Assembly (NCBI GenBank): GCA_024641305.1
Contig: JAHEDI010000011.1
Span: 1-64,000, forward strand
Reading direction: 5' to 3'
DNA: 64,000 nucleotides
Source: a bacterium
GTDB lineage: Bacteria; Actinomycetota; Acidimicrobiia; Spongiisociales; JAENVV01
Position numbers and translations under genes: made by a program. The notes under the pieces are model-generated. The model did no database searches. It saw only the letters and a program-made list of their open reading frames with translations, and was not told the origin of the DNA. Positions 34,208-43,000 of this stretch are shown here, piece by piece. How positions within the stretch are numbered: the stretch's first letter is position 1; the number at the start of each line of letters is the position of its first letter.

Positions 34208-34809
34208 ACGCTGTCGAGAAGATCACCGGCACCATGGCCCCACTGGCCAGGGCCAATGTTGACACCGACCAGATCATGCCAAAACAATTCCTCAAGCGGG
34301 TTGAGCGCACCGGCTACGGCGAGTATCTCTTCTGGGATTGGCGGAGAACCGCCGACGGGGAAATGGACCCGACGTTCGTCCTCAACCGCCCTGAGTATCA
34401 GGAGGCAAAGATCTTGGTGACCGGGCCCAACTTCGGGTCCGGTTCCTCCCGCGAACACGCCCCGTGGGGAATTCAAGACTGGGGTTTCGAAGCCGTCATT
34501 GCCCCGTCCTTCGCGGACATCTTCTTCAACAATTGCACGAAAATCGGCCTATTACCCATAGTCCTAACCGAAAAGGAATGCGCCTATCTCATCGAGTTGG
34601 CCGAACACGAACCGGACGCCAGAATCAGCATCGACCTGTCTAATCAAACTGTTATCGCCGAGAGCTTTGAAGCGGCGTTCGACATCGATCCCTTCGTCAA
34701 GCACCGCCTGCTCAACGGCCTCGACGATATCGGCATCACGCTCGGGTACAGCAATGCCATCGCGGCGTTCGAGGAAAAACGACCTTCCTATAAACCTGTC
34801 ACATCCTGA
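34204..34809 (+). CDS. leuD: 3-isopropylmalate dehydratase small subunit
   Basis: Swivelling domain partner of LeuC, 201 residues, with the diagnostic [11 protein letters not shown] near residue 22 and [11 protein letters not shown] near 80, whose serine and arginine bind substrate. Coupled to leuC by an ATGA overlap. A 57-base gap separates it from the large propeller protein downstream. Confidence 0.96.
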   Translation: MNAVEKITGTMAPLARANVDTDQIMPKQFLKRVERTGYGEYLFWDWRRTADGEMDPTFVLNRPEYQEAKILVTGPNFGSGSSREHAPWGIQDWGFEAVIAPSFADIFFNNCTKIGLLPIVLTEKECAYLIELAEHEPDARISIDLSNQTVIAESFEAAFDIDPFVKHRLLNGLDDIGITLGYSNAIAAFEEKRPSYKPVTS

Positions 34810-34866
34810 AAGCATCCGTTAAGCCTGGTCTACTACGCTCTGTGATCCGACGGGAAAGGGAGTCGA

Positions 34867-37800
34867 GTGTCTGATCAATCGCATGAGCTGAACAGCGACC
34901 AGCAGGCGCTTGCTGAGGCAGTCGGAATTGCCAACGCGCCGCTTAGTGCTGCTGAATTGATGGCCGCTACCGGTCTTCCGGTTGACGTAGTCATGGCGGC
35001 TGGCGATGCCCTCATCTCGGCCGGATGGCTTGTCGACGACAACCGCGGGTATGGCCCCACGGAGCGTGCAGCGCAACTGGAAGTCAGCCATGCGCGACGC
35101 AGCCAGATCAGTCGTCAGATTGGTGCCGCAGTTGCGACTGACCGACCCGAACTGGGCGGCCGCCTGCTGGTTGCCGCAGGGGATGCCGCCGGCGGATTCG
35201 ACCTGCTCGCCACCGCGGCCCTATCCGGGGAGAGCGGGACCACCGAAGCACACGACCTCGCCGCGTCAGCCTTGTCAGCAGCAGCTGGACTCGACATCGC
35301 CGACGAACTGCTCGGTCAGCTTCATGTCGTCGTCGGCCAACACCGCAAGGCGATGGGAAATTCGGAAGGGGCCAGCCAATCGTTCTCGACCGCAGCCTTG
35401 CTCCTTGAGGGTCGGGAACGCATCGACGCCCTCCGCCTGTGTGCCGCGACCGAAGATGACCACCAGCACCCCCAGGAAGCGGAGCGCTGGCTGGTGGCCG
35501 CTCAATACGAAGCCGTGCGGCAAGGAGAAACCAACCTATACGGCTCACTGCTGGCCGTTCATGCCCTGACGCTTTCGCGGATCGGCTTTCCTGCCGAAGC
35601 CGACCGGGCTCTCGAAAAGGGCCGGGCCATCCTGGCTAACACGGGGTCGGCGAACGACCAGCTATCGGCGACGAACGAGGCCTACATCCTGCTCGATCGC
35701 GGCTATGCCCGTCAGGCCGAAGCGGCCTTCGCTTCGCTGGCGTTTCAGGCCGAACGGGATGGCAACACTGTTGGGGCCGGATTCTTCAACGTCTATCACG
35801 CTCGCGCCCTGATGGCCGCCGGCAAAGCCGGCGAGGCATACGCATTGCTCGACAGTCTGGAGAAGCCGGAAGGCGCATTGCTGTTCCTGAAACAACTGGC
35901 TTTGACCGAAGGCGCCATCTGGTTCGAACAGTGGCAATCCGCCACCGACCTTGCCCGGGCGCTTACGGGTATCATCGCCGCCGAGGTCCCCCAATGGACC
36001 AACATCGGACACTTCTATCTTGCCAAGTCGTTGCTCGGCCTCGGCGAAATCGCCGAAGCCAGAACCGAGCTAGCCGCCGCCTTTGCCGCCTGCCCCGCCG
36101 GGACCGACGGCTGGCGATGGAGGCTTCGATGCCGGGGATTGGACATGGCACTCGGCCTGGCCGAGGGGACGCCCTGGGACCAGACTACCGCCGAGAACCT
36201 GACTGATGAGCTTCTGGTCGCCCGATGGTTCGACATCGCGTGTGACCTCATGATCCACCGCGCCGAGATCGAGAACGATCAAGAGCTCGCCAAACAGGCG
36301 GCCGGACTTGCTTCGAGCCTTGGCAATCCCACGCTCGCCATCCGGGCCGCCCATGCCGGAAATCTCTGGGCCGACTCACAAGTGGCTGACATCGTCCGGG
36401 ACGCCCGGTCGATCCATGTTGCGCTCGACGTTGATTCACGTGAACGGTGGGCCATGCTTCCCCACGTAGCCGCGGCCCTCAGCGCTGAACCACCTGCGGC
36501 GGACCCCAACGACCTCACACTCATCGACCAACTGAACGAGACGTTGACCGCTATCGGACTCGCCGGGTCTGACGATCTCTTGACCCCGGCCCAGCGCCAT
36601 CAACGCGGCCTGGTCCGCCGTCGACCGACCGTTCGCAAGGCCGGCCGCTGGCTGGGAATCGCCGCCGGCATCGCTGCAGTAATCGGAGTGTCCGTCGTCA
36701 CGGCTTTGGCGCTTCAACCCGACACCCCCGTAGCTCCAGCCGTGACGGTGATCGTGACCGCATCGACGTCGACCATTCCCCTCACGGTCGAGCAGACTCA
36801 GCTACCCCCACCCGCAGAGAAGCTCACCGGCGGTTCAGTAGAGGGCGGCGACTTCGCCAGATCAGGAGTTACCGACGCATCCGGTGTCGATCAGCCCGGC
36901 GGGTTCTATTGGAAATTCACCGCAGGTGACGTAATCCGGTCGACCCCGGTCAGCTACGGAAACTGGATCTACTTCGGCTCGCAGGATTTTGACATCTATG
37001 CCCTCAATCAAACCACCGGCCAGGTCCACTGGACCCTGCCGACCGGCGGCGCCGTCCTCGGCACCGCCGCAGTCGGACAGGTGGCCCTATCGGAGGGAGC
37101 GATAGCTCAAGGAAGTGTGGTCCTCCTCGTGATCGGCAGCGACGATGGCTACGTGTGGGCACGCGACGCCCAGACGGGGGGCAACGATCCCGAGTTCTGG
37201 AAATATCGGATAGGAGAACCGGTTCGCACGACGCCGGTGTTCAGCGACAATCTCGTCATTGTGTCCGGCGGCGACGGCCGGGTCCATGCCATCCGCGGTG
37301 CCGACGGCGAAGCTGCTTGGGTTTACCCCGACCTGGCCGATGACCCGGTAGCAGCGCTCGACAACTCGCCGGCGCTATCGAACGGGATCGTCTATGTCGG
37401 TGACGCGGCCGGCGTCATGCACCTCATCGACGCGGCGACCGGAACACTGATCTGTGACTTTGACTCTCGTTCACGGGTTACGACGCCGGCTTCCATCGTG
37501 GATGGTGTTGTGTATTTCGGAAATGCCTCCACCGTGTTTCAGTTCCCTGAGGGCCAGTGTCCATCTGGTATCACCAATGCTGGTGGCATAAACACAAAGG
37601 CCAACTTCGATGTTACGGTTGTCGGCGATCAACTCTTGATGCCAGAGGGCGTAGCCTTATACGCCTACGAACTGCCCGGTGGAGCGTCGGCCGATCGTCG
37701 CTACCAAACTGGATCGGACATCAGTTCGGCCTCGATCGTCGCCAACAACACGCTGTATTTGGGCGACCAAAGCGGCGTGTTGCACGCGGTGGACGCCTCG

Positions 37801-37926
37801 ACACTCGAAGGGATCTGGAAGTTCCAGACCGACAGCCGCATCGTCTCTGCCCCAGCGATCGGCGACGGGGTGGTATTCGTCGCTTCCGGCTCGGAGCTAT
37901 GGGCGATTGGACCCAAAGCACCGTAA
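34867..37926 (+). CDS. Large membrane protein: winged-helix/TPR-like N-terminus, one TM helix, PQQ-type beta-propeller
   Basis: 1019 residues in four parts. Residues 1-75 resemble a winged helix (PLSAAELMAATGLP, then ALISAGWLVDD). Residues 80-590 are an all-helical, Ala-rich repeat region like the TPR arms of MalT/LuxR STAND regulators, including an ARRSQISRQIGAAVA segment. A membrane helix at about 595-616 is followed by a Thr/Pro linker. Residues 650-1019 form PQQ-like propeller blades (for example YALNQTTGQVHW, HLIDAATGTLI, HAVDASTLEGIWKF). No NTPase motif is present. The layout suggests an inside helical scaffold and an outside propeller, a possible sensor; this is inference. GTG start with GGGAAAGGGAG upstream. 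Confidence 0.75.
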   Translation: MSDQSHELNSDQQALAEAVGIANAPLSAAELMAATGLPVDVVMAAGDALISAGWLVDDNRGYGPTERAAQLEVSHARRSQISRQIGAAVATDRPELGGRLLVAAGDAAGGFDLLATAALSGESGTTEAHDLAASALSAAAGLDIADELLGQLHVVVGQHRKAMGNSEGASQSFSTAALLLEGRERIDALRLCAATEDDHQHPQEAERWLVAAQYEAVRQGETNLYGSLLAVHALTLSRIGFPAEADRALEKGRAILANTGSANDQLSATNEAYILLDRGYARQAEAAFASLAFQAERDGNTVGAGFFNVYHARALMAAGKAGEAYALLDSLEKPEGALLFLKQLALTEGAIWFEQWQSATDLARALTGIIAAEVPQWTNIGHFYLAKSLLGLGEIAEARTELAAAFAACPAGTDGWRWRLRCRGLDMALGLAEGTPWDQTTAENLTDELLVARWFDIACDLMIHRAEIENDQELAKQAAGLASSLGNPTLAIRAAHAGNLWADSQVADIVRDARSIHVALDVDSRERWAMLPHVAAALSAEPPAADPNDLTLIDQLNETLTAIGLAGSDDLLTPAQRHQRGLVRRRPTVRKAGRWLGIAAGIAAVIGVSVVTALALQPDTPVAPAVTVIVTASTSTIPLTVEQTQLPPPAEKLTGGSVEGGDFARSGVTDASGVDQPGGFYWKFTAGDVIRSTPVSYGNWIYFGSQDFDIYALNQTTGQVHWTLPTGGAVLGTAAVGQVALSEGAIAQGSVVLLVIGSDDGYVWARDAQTGGNDPEFWKYRIGEPVRTTPVFSDNLVIVSGGDGRVHAIRGADGEAAWVYPDLADDPVAALDNSPALSNGIVYVGDAAGVMHLIDAATGTLICDFDSRSRVTTPASIVDGVVYFGNASTVFQFPEGQCPSGITNAGGINTKANFDVTVVGDQLLMPEGVALYAYELPGGASADRRYQTGSDISSASIVANNTLYLGDQSGVLHAVDASTLEGIWKFQTDSRIVSAPAIGDGVVFVASGSELWAIGPKAP

Positions 37927-37993
37927 ACCCGTCCGATGTGCTCCTCGATGTCTGACCGGTAACCGAAGCGGGTCAACCAGCCGTTTCGACTCC

Positions 37994-38782
37994 CTACGCG
38001 CCGTTACGCTCCACGAGAAGCTCCTTGAGCAGGTCGGGGCGGTCGGTCACCAGCCCATCGACTCCCATGTCCAAGAACCGGGTCATCTCTTCGACCGCAT
38101 TGACGGTCCACACATGAACCTGTTTGCCCTGGCTCTGGACGACATCGATTACCCGCTCGTTGACGACGTTGATACCCCGATGGAACTCCGGAACCTGAAG
38201 CACATCGGCGGTCACCCGCATTGACCGACCGGCCCTCGCCCCGAAAACGATCTTGGCCGTCTCGCGGGGTCCGGCGGAAGTGGCTACACCCTCGCCAGCC
38301 AGTTTGCGGAACGTCCGCACCCGCTTCTCCTGGAAAGAGCCGAGAATGACCCGATCGAACAGTTTCAACCGCCGGATCGTATCGACCATCAGTTGCTCGA
38401 TTCGAGGCGCCTTCAAATCAACGGTGAGTATCGCGTCCGGGAACGTCATTGCCAGTTCTTCGAATGAAGGAATCGTCACGCCCATCGCCCTGGCGGGGAA
38501 ATGGTGTACTGGGTCGAATCGGTAGCCCGCATCGAGCGCTGCCAGTTCGGTGAGCGAGCGAGCCGAAACGGGACCGGTGGCGTCGGTGGTTCGATCCAAA
38601 ATTGGGTCATGGAAACACATCAATACGCCATCGGACGAGGCGTGTACGTCGGTCTCAAGATATTTGTATCCGAGGTCAACCGCCCCCTGGAACGCCATCA
38701 TCGTGTTCTCTGGCCAGAGAACGGTCGAGCCGCGGTGTGCCATTGCGATGGGATACTGATGAGTGAGAGCCGGTTTCAGCAC
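37994..38782 (-). CDS. Glycerophosphodiester phosphodiesterase
   Basis: TIM-barrel enzyme of 262 residues that hydrolyses glycerophosphodiesters to glycerol 3-phosphate and an alcohol. The catalytic AHRGS (His16) and PENT motif, ETDVHASSDG and the FHDPILDRTT segment are all present. No signal peptide, so probably cytoplasmic. The start is GTG at 38782; the ATG just before AHRGS is unlikely because it would remove the first strand. It converges on the propeller gene and is divergent from the MDMPI-fold gene. Confidence 0.88.
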   Translation of the reverse strand: MLKPALTHQYPIAMAHRGSTVLWPENTMMAFQGAVDLGYKYLETDVHASSDGVLMCFHDPILDRTTDATGPVSARSLTELAALDAGYRFDPVHHFPARAMGVTIPSFEELAMTFPDAILTVDLKAPRIEQLMVDTIRRLKLFDRVILGSFQEKRVRTFRKLAGEGVATSAGPRETAKIVFGARAGRSMRVTADVLQVPEFHRGINVVNERVIDVVQSQGKQVHVWTVNAVEEMTRFLDMGVDGLVTDRPDLLKELLVERNGA

Positions 38783-38814
38783 AAAGGCAGTGTAGATAGG
38801 CGTAGTCTGATCAG

Positions 38815-39435
38815 GTGATTCGCACTGCCTTTCTGGAAGCCGCTCAATCCGTCATCGACCTTATCGCCAGTGACGCCGTTGCAGGAGCCTGGACCAGCCC
38901 GTCAGCTCTCCACGGCTACGATGTGGCCGGCTTGAGCGGTCACCTCGGACGGGGACTCGGCACGCCTCTCCTGTATCTTGAGGAATCGATTCCGTCCACC
39001 GACGAGCCCATCACACCGGGCCAGTACTTTGCCTCCGTCGATTCCGATAACGACGCCTTACACACGGCCATCAGGGCCCGCGGCTTGAAAGCTGCCGCCA
39101 ACGGTCAGGGCGCCTTGGTGACCGAGCTCGATCGAACGCTCGAGACGCTCCGGGTCCGCCTTGACGACGAACCGTTCGACCGACGGGTCACGGTGTTCGG
39201 AGGCCAGGTGATGTTTCTCGATGAGTACCTTGTCACCCGATTGGTGGAGCTAGTTGTCCACGGCGAGGACCTGGCCATCAGTGTCGGTGCCGACCCGCCC
39301 ACCTGGCCCGGAACAGCCATCGACCTCGTACTGGCCACCCTGGTAGAGGCTGCGGCGATCAAGCACGGCCCGTCAGCCATTATCACCGCCCTGAGCAGGC
39401 GCGAGCGGCTGAGCGCCTGGCCAAGCGCGCTCTAG
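38815..39435 (+). CDS. Maleylpyruvate isomerase N-terminal-fold protein (DinB-like, MDMPI)
   Basis: 206 residues with the four-helix MDMPI/DinB fold: ALHGYDVAGLSGHLGRGL holds the conserved histidine of the first metal site, and TRLVELVVHGEDLA the second. In actinobacteria these proteins are thought to use mycothiol. The specific substrate is unknown. Starts with GTG, divergent from the GDPD gene with only 32 bases between starts. Confidence 0.75.
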   Translation: MIRTAFLEAAQSVIDLIASDAVAGAWTSPSALHGYDVAGLSGHLGRGLGTPLLYLEESIPSTDEPITPGQYFASVDSDNDALHTAIRARGLKAAANGQGALVTELDRTLETLRVRLDDEPFDRRVTVFGGQVMFLDEYLVTRLVELVVHGEDLAISVGADPPTWPGTAIDLVLATLVEAAAIKHGPSAIITALSRRERLSAWPSAL

Positions 39436-39846
39436 TCAGTCCGCAACAAGGTAGACCTCGAGCGTAAGTGTGCCCTGATTGACTGAGCCGAGTCCCACCG
39501 CGATCGCCGTGTTCAAGAATCCGAGAGAGTCATCCGCCGTCTGAAACGTGATTAGCTCTCTGGGATAGGCAACCCCTCGCTCCTCACCTACGAGCGAGAC
39601 TCCAGTAGCGGCGTACGACACCTTCTGACGACCCTCGCCGATGACGGCGTGAATGTCAAGGTCCATATGGCCGTCTCCTCGAACCGTCACGTAGTCGGTC
39701 CCTACCACCGGGCGTTCCCCGGCCCAGTGCGACGAGGTCGCCGCACCGGCAAACGGAAAATTGATTCGCATCCCACCGGGTGCCTGACCAATGACGTTCA
39801 TTTCGAGCTGGCCGGTTATGGTACAAAATGGCTGTAGCGAAGGCAT
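39436..39846 (-). CDS. DUF3237 family protein
   Basis: 136-residue beta-barrel-like protein with family features GTDYVTVRGDGHMDLDI and YAATGVS. DUF3237 proteins are common in actinobacteria and lack an established role. AAAGG eight bases before the ATG supports the start. It shares its 3' side with the MDMPI-fold gene (convergent, adjacent stops). Confidence 0.78.
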   Translation of the reverse strand: MPSLQPFCTITGQLEMNVIGQAPGGMRINFPFAGAATSSHWAGERPVVGTDYVTVRGDGHMDLDIHAVIGEGRQKVSYAATGVSLVGEERGVAYPRELITFQTADDSLGFLNTAIAVGLGSVNQGTLTLEVYLVAD

Positions 39847-39956
39847 GTCGACCTTTCACGAAGTGGCTTGAACCGCGACCCTAGTGACTTACGGACCCGG
39901 ATCGCCCCTTCGCATGGGTAGGGACTAAAGACTGTAGCCAGGTACCAGCGGGTCGG

Positions 39957-40091
39957 ATATATTCAAGGTGCGGTTAGAACACGAAGGTCGAAAGACTGGG
40001 AGACGTAAACCGTAGGATTGGAACGGCTCACGAGAGTCGAGCCAAGGGCAGGAGCCCCGAGAGCTGGATGGCTAGCGGGGCTCTTGTTTAT
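39957..40091 (+). ncRNA. Candidate structured RNA ending in a terminator
   Basis: In a gap with no coding frame, the plus strand shows a TATATT box (39957-39962), a GAAA-capped hairpin GGTC/GACT (39986-39997), a conserved-looking GACGTAAA (40002-40009), a stem GGCTC/GAGCC (40025-40043) and finally GAGCCCCG/CGGGGCTC (40052-40083) followed by TTGTTTA. This looks like a short structured transcript. The GAAA hairpin plus GACGTAAA recalls the c-di-GMP-I riboswitch core, but the upstream GCAAACC strand is missing and no plus-strand gene follows. Confidence 0.35.
40052..40091. terminator. GC-rich hairpin at the 3' end of the surface-protein gene
   Basis: GAGCCCCG (40052-40059) pairs with CGGGGCTC (40076-40083) around a 16-base loop. 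The plus strand then reads TTGTTTA, so termination is best in that direction; for the minus-strand gene, whose stop is at 40088, it is a stem without a U-tract. Confidence 0.6.
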
Positions 40092-43000
40092 GTTCGCGTG
40101 ATCGACGAGTCCAGCAACAGCCACCCGGCCGATTCGCCCAGGCTGGCGGTCGAAGCCGACGAGAATTCCACATGGAGCAACGGAGCACCGCTCGCCGTAC
40201 CGTCGGAGGACTCGGCAACCCGCTTGCCGTTTCCGGTAATCAGGAAGACGCCGGCGTTCCCGTTCAGCCATCCGGGATTGTTGACGAGAAGCTGAACGAG
40301 ATCCTTGATGTCAGCAGTACGTTGATCTGGCCCGGCCGCTCCGACCGAGTTCCAATCTGCCGGGGTCCAGGCTACGGTCTGGGCACTCCAAGTCCGGCTG
40401 CTCATATCGAATTTCGTAGTCGAAAACGCCGAGCCGTTGACATGGTCCTGAACCTGTAGGCTCAAGTTTGCCGGGCCGGCCGAAGCCTCATCAACCTGAA
40501 ACTGGATGTACGCTTTCGTGATGATCGAATTTTTCGGAATCTGAAGGTTCTGGAAGCGAATGCCGACTACTTGGGGGCCTCCATCGTCGGTCATTTCCAG
40601 ATCGCTGCTGCGAATACGAGAGGTACCGTTGGGCCGCTCCTCGTTGTCGTCGTCGGAACTCGACACGCGAACATCGATGGTGAAAGAAGTATCGGTGACC
40701 GTCACTGATACAGTCGCAGGCGCCGAGCACAACGGAGTAGGGCTCGTCGTATCGCAGATCTGGTAGGTGAACGAATCCGGGCCAACGTAGTCGGCCGCCG
40801 GCGTATATCGCACAGACCCGCCTCCGACGACGACCACCAACCCATGCAGGGGCGCTTGAGGAATAGAGATCGACCCGGGATCGAGATTGCCCTCAGGATC
40901 GGAATCATTGGCCGTCACGGCAATCGTTACGGCTGAGTTCTTGAAGGTGGTCGCCGAGTCATTGACCGCAACAGGGGCGTCTGCGACCGGATTGACAATC
41001 ACGCTGACGGTAGCCGAAGCGCTTGATAGCCCATCGGACACGGTGTAAGTAAACGAGTCTGGACCGTTCGAATTGGGGTTCGGAACGTAGTTGCCCGACC
41101 CGCAGTTCCCGGCAACCGAGGCAGTCCCTTTGGCTGGGTTTGAGGTAATCGAGCAGGTGATCGGTGTCACCGCATCGTCAGAGACCACCGGCGTCCACCC
41201 AATGGCGTTGTCTTCGGCACCTGAGATCGAGACTGGGCCGGCCGTCGGAGGGTTGTTGACCGTGGCAATGGTGATGCTCACCAAAGCCGTCGCGCATAAC
41301 GGCGTTGAGCTCGTGAAATCACACACCCGGTAGGTGAACGAATCCGAACCGCTGACACCCGGATTCGGTGTGTACGTCACCGTCCCAAACCCGGGAGTGG
41401 CGACCCCCTTGAGCGGAGGAGTGACAATTAACACTGAACCGACGTCGAGATCGCCATCGACATCGGTGTCATTGCCGGTCACATTGATGACAACCGGGGT
41501 CGTTCCCGTCGTCGAGGCACTGTCATCGGCTGCCACCGGAGCGTCCGGCACCGGCGTGATCGTGACCGAGACCAACGCCTGGCCACAACGGTTGCCACTG
41601 TCACACACGCGATAGGTAAAGAAATCGGAACCGTTGGCGTTGGGGTTTGGCGTGTATGTGACGGTACCGTTGACGTTCGGGACCGCGTTGCCCTTGCTGC
41701 CGTTGCTAACGATCGTTACCGAACCGGCCGCAAGATCGCCGTCCGGGTCGGAATCGTTCGCAAGAACGCTTATCGTCGCAACGGTATCTTCAAGAGTGGT
41801 CGCCAGATCGGCGTTCACGATAGGCGAGCTACCCGCAGTCGCGGCCGGGGAGTATTCGACATGCAACATTGGGGCACCCAAAACCGACCCGTTGTACGAT
41901 TCAGCTATACGCTTGCCGCTACCGGTAATCGTGAAGGCGATTGCATTCCCCGATACCCATCCCGGCCGATTGATGACGGCTTGCACCAGCGCCGAGATGT
42001 CAGCCGAGGTCTGGTCCGCCCCCGAGACACCGACCGTCGGCCACGCCGGCGGTACCCACGCCACTGACGGCGCCAGGACCGGTCGACTACTCACGTCGAA
42101 CGAGGCGGTCGTGAAGGCGGTGGCGTTATCGGTCGCTTGAGCCTTGATGGTCAGGTTGGTTGGCTCTGATGAGGCCTCGTCGACCTGGAACTTTAGGAAT
42201 GCCTTCGAAATCGTCATGCCTTGCGGCACGGTGAGGTTCTGAAAGCGAATTCCAACCGTCTGAATGGTCGTGCCGTCAACGACGAATTCCAGATCGGAAC
42301 TCCCGATTCGGGTTCCCCCGGCAGGAGTCTCCTCGTTGTCATCATTGCCATGGATAACCCGACGCTCGACAACTGTCGGAGCATTCGTCACATCAATGGT
42401 CAGGATCGCCGTCGCACACAGTGCAGTCAGGTCGCATACCTGATACGTGAGCTGGACTGATCCCGAAAAGCCTGCCGCTGACGTGTAGGAGATGATGCCA
42501 GGACCGGTGACTGAGGCCGATCCGTTGGATGGCGGGTTGACAATCGTCACGGAGGCTGGACTCAGGTCGCCGTCGATGTCCGAGTCGTTGGCAACCACGT
42601 TGACCTGGATGGTCGCGCCGGCGGCCGACAGCGCCCCGTCGGCAACGGCGATCGGGGCGTCCGCAACGGACTGGACGGTAAATGACACGAGCCCGATATC
42701 GGTCGACACCCCGTCGCTCACCTCGTAGGTGAACGTGAGGGATCCATTGAAGTTGACGGGCGGAACATAGGAACCTGACGAGCAGTCAGACTGCACCGAG
42801 GCAGCACCCACGGTGGGCTGACTCAGTATCAAACACGTCAGCGTCGGCGAGTCGGGATCCGACACCGAAGGTGTCCAGGACCCGGTTACATCCTCGTCAG
42901 TGCTGGCCGCCACGTCCCCGGCGGTGGGAGGAACGTTGAGTGGTCCCACTGACACAGTCACATTGGCTGAGGCACATAACGATACAAGATCGCACACCTG

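Noticed and set aside
39957..40050. c-di-GMP-I riboswitch
   Set aside because: The GAAA hairpin and GACGTAAA are suggestive, but the GCAAACC strand and the receptor side are not convincing, and no gene lies downstream on that strand.
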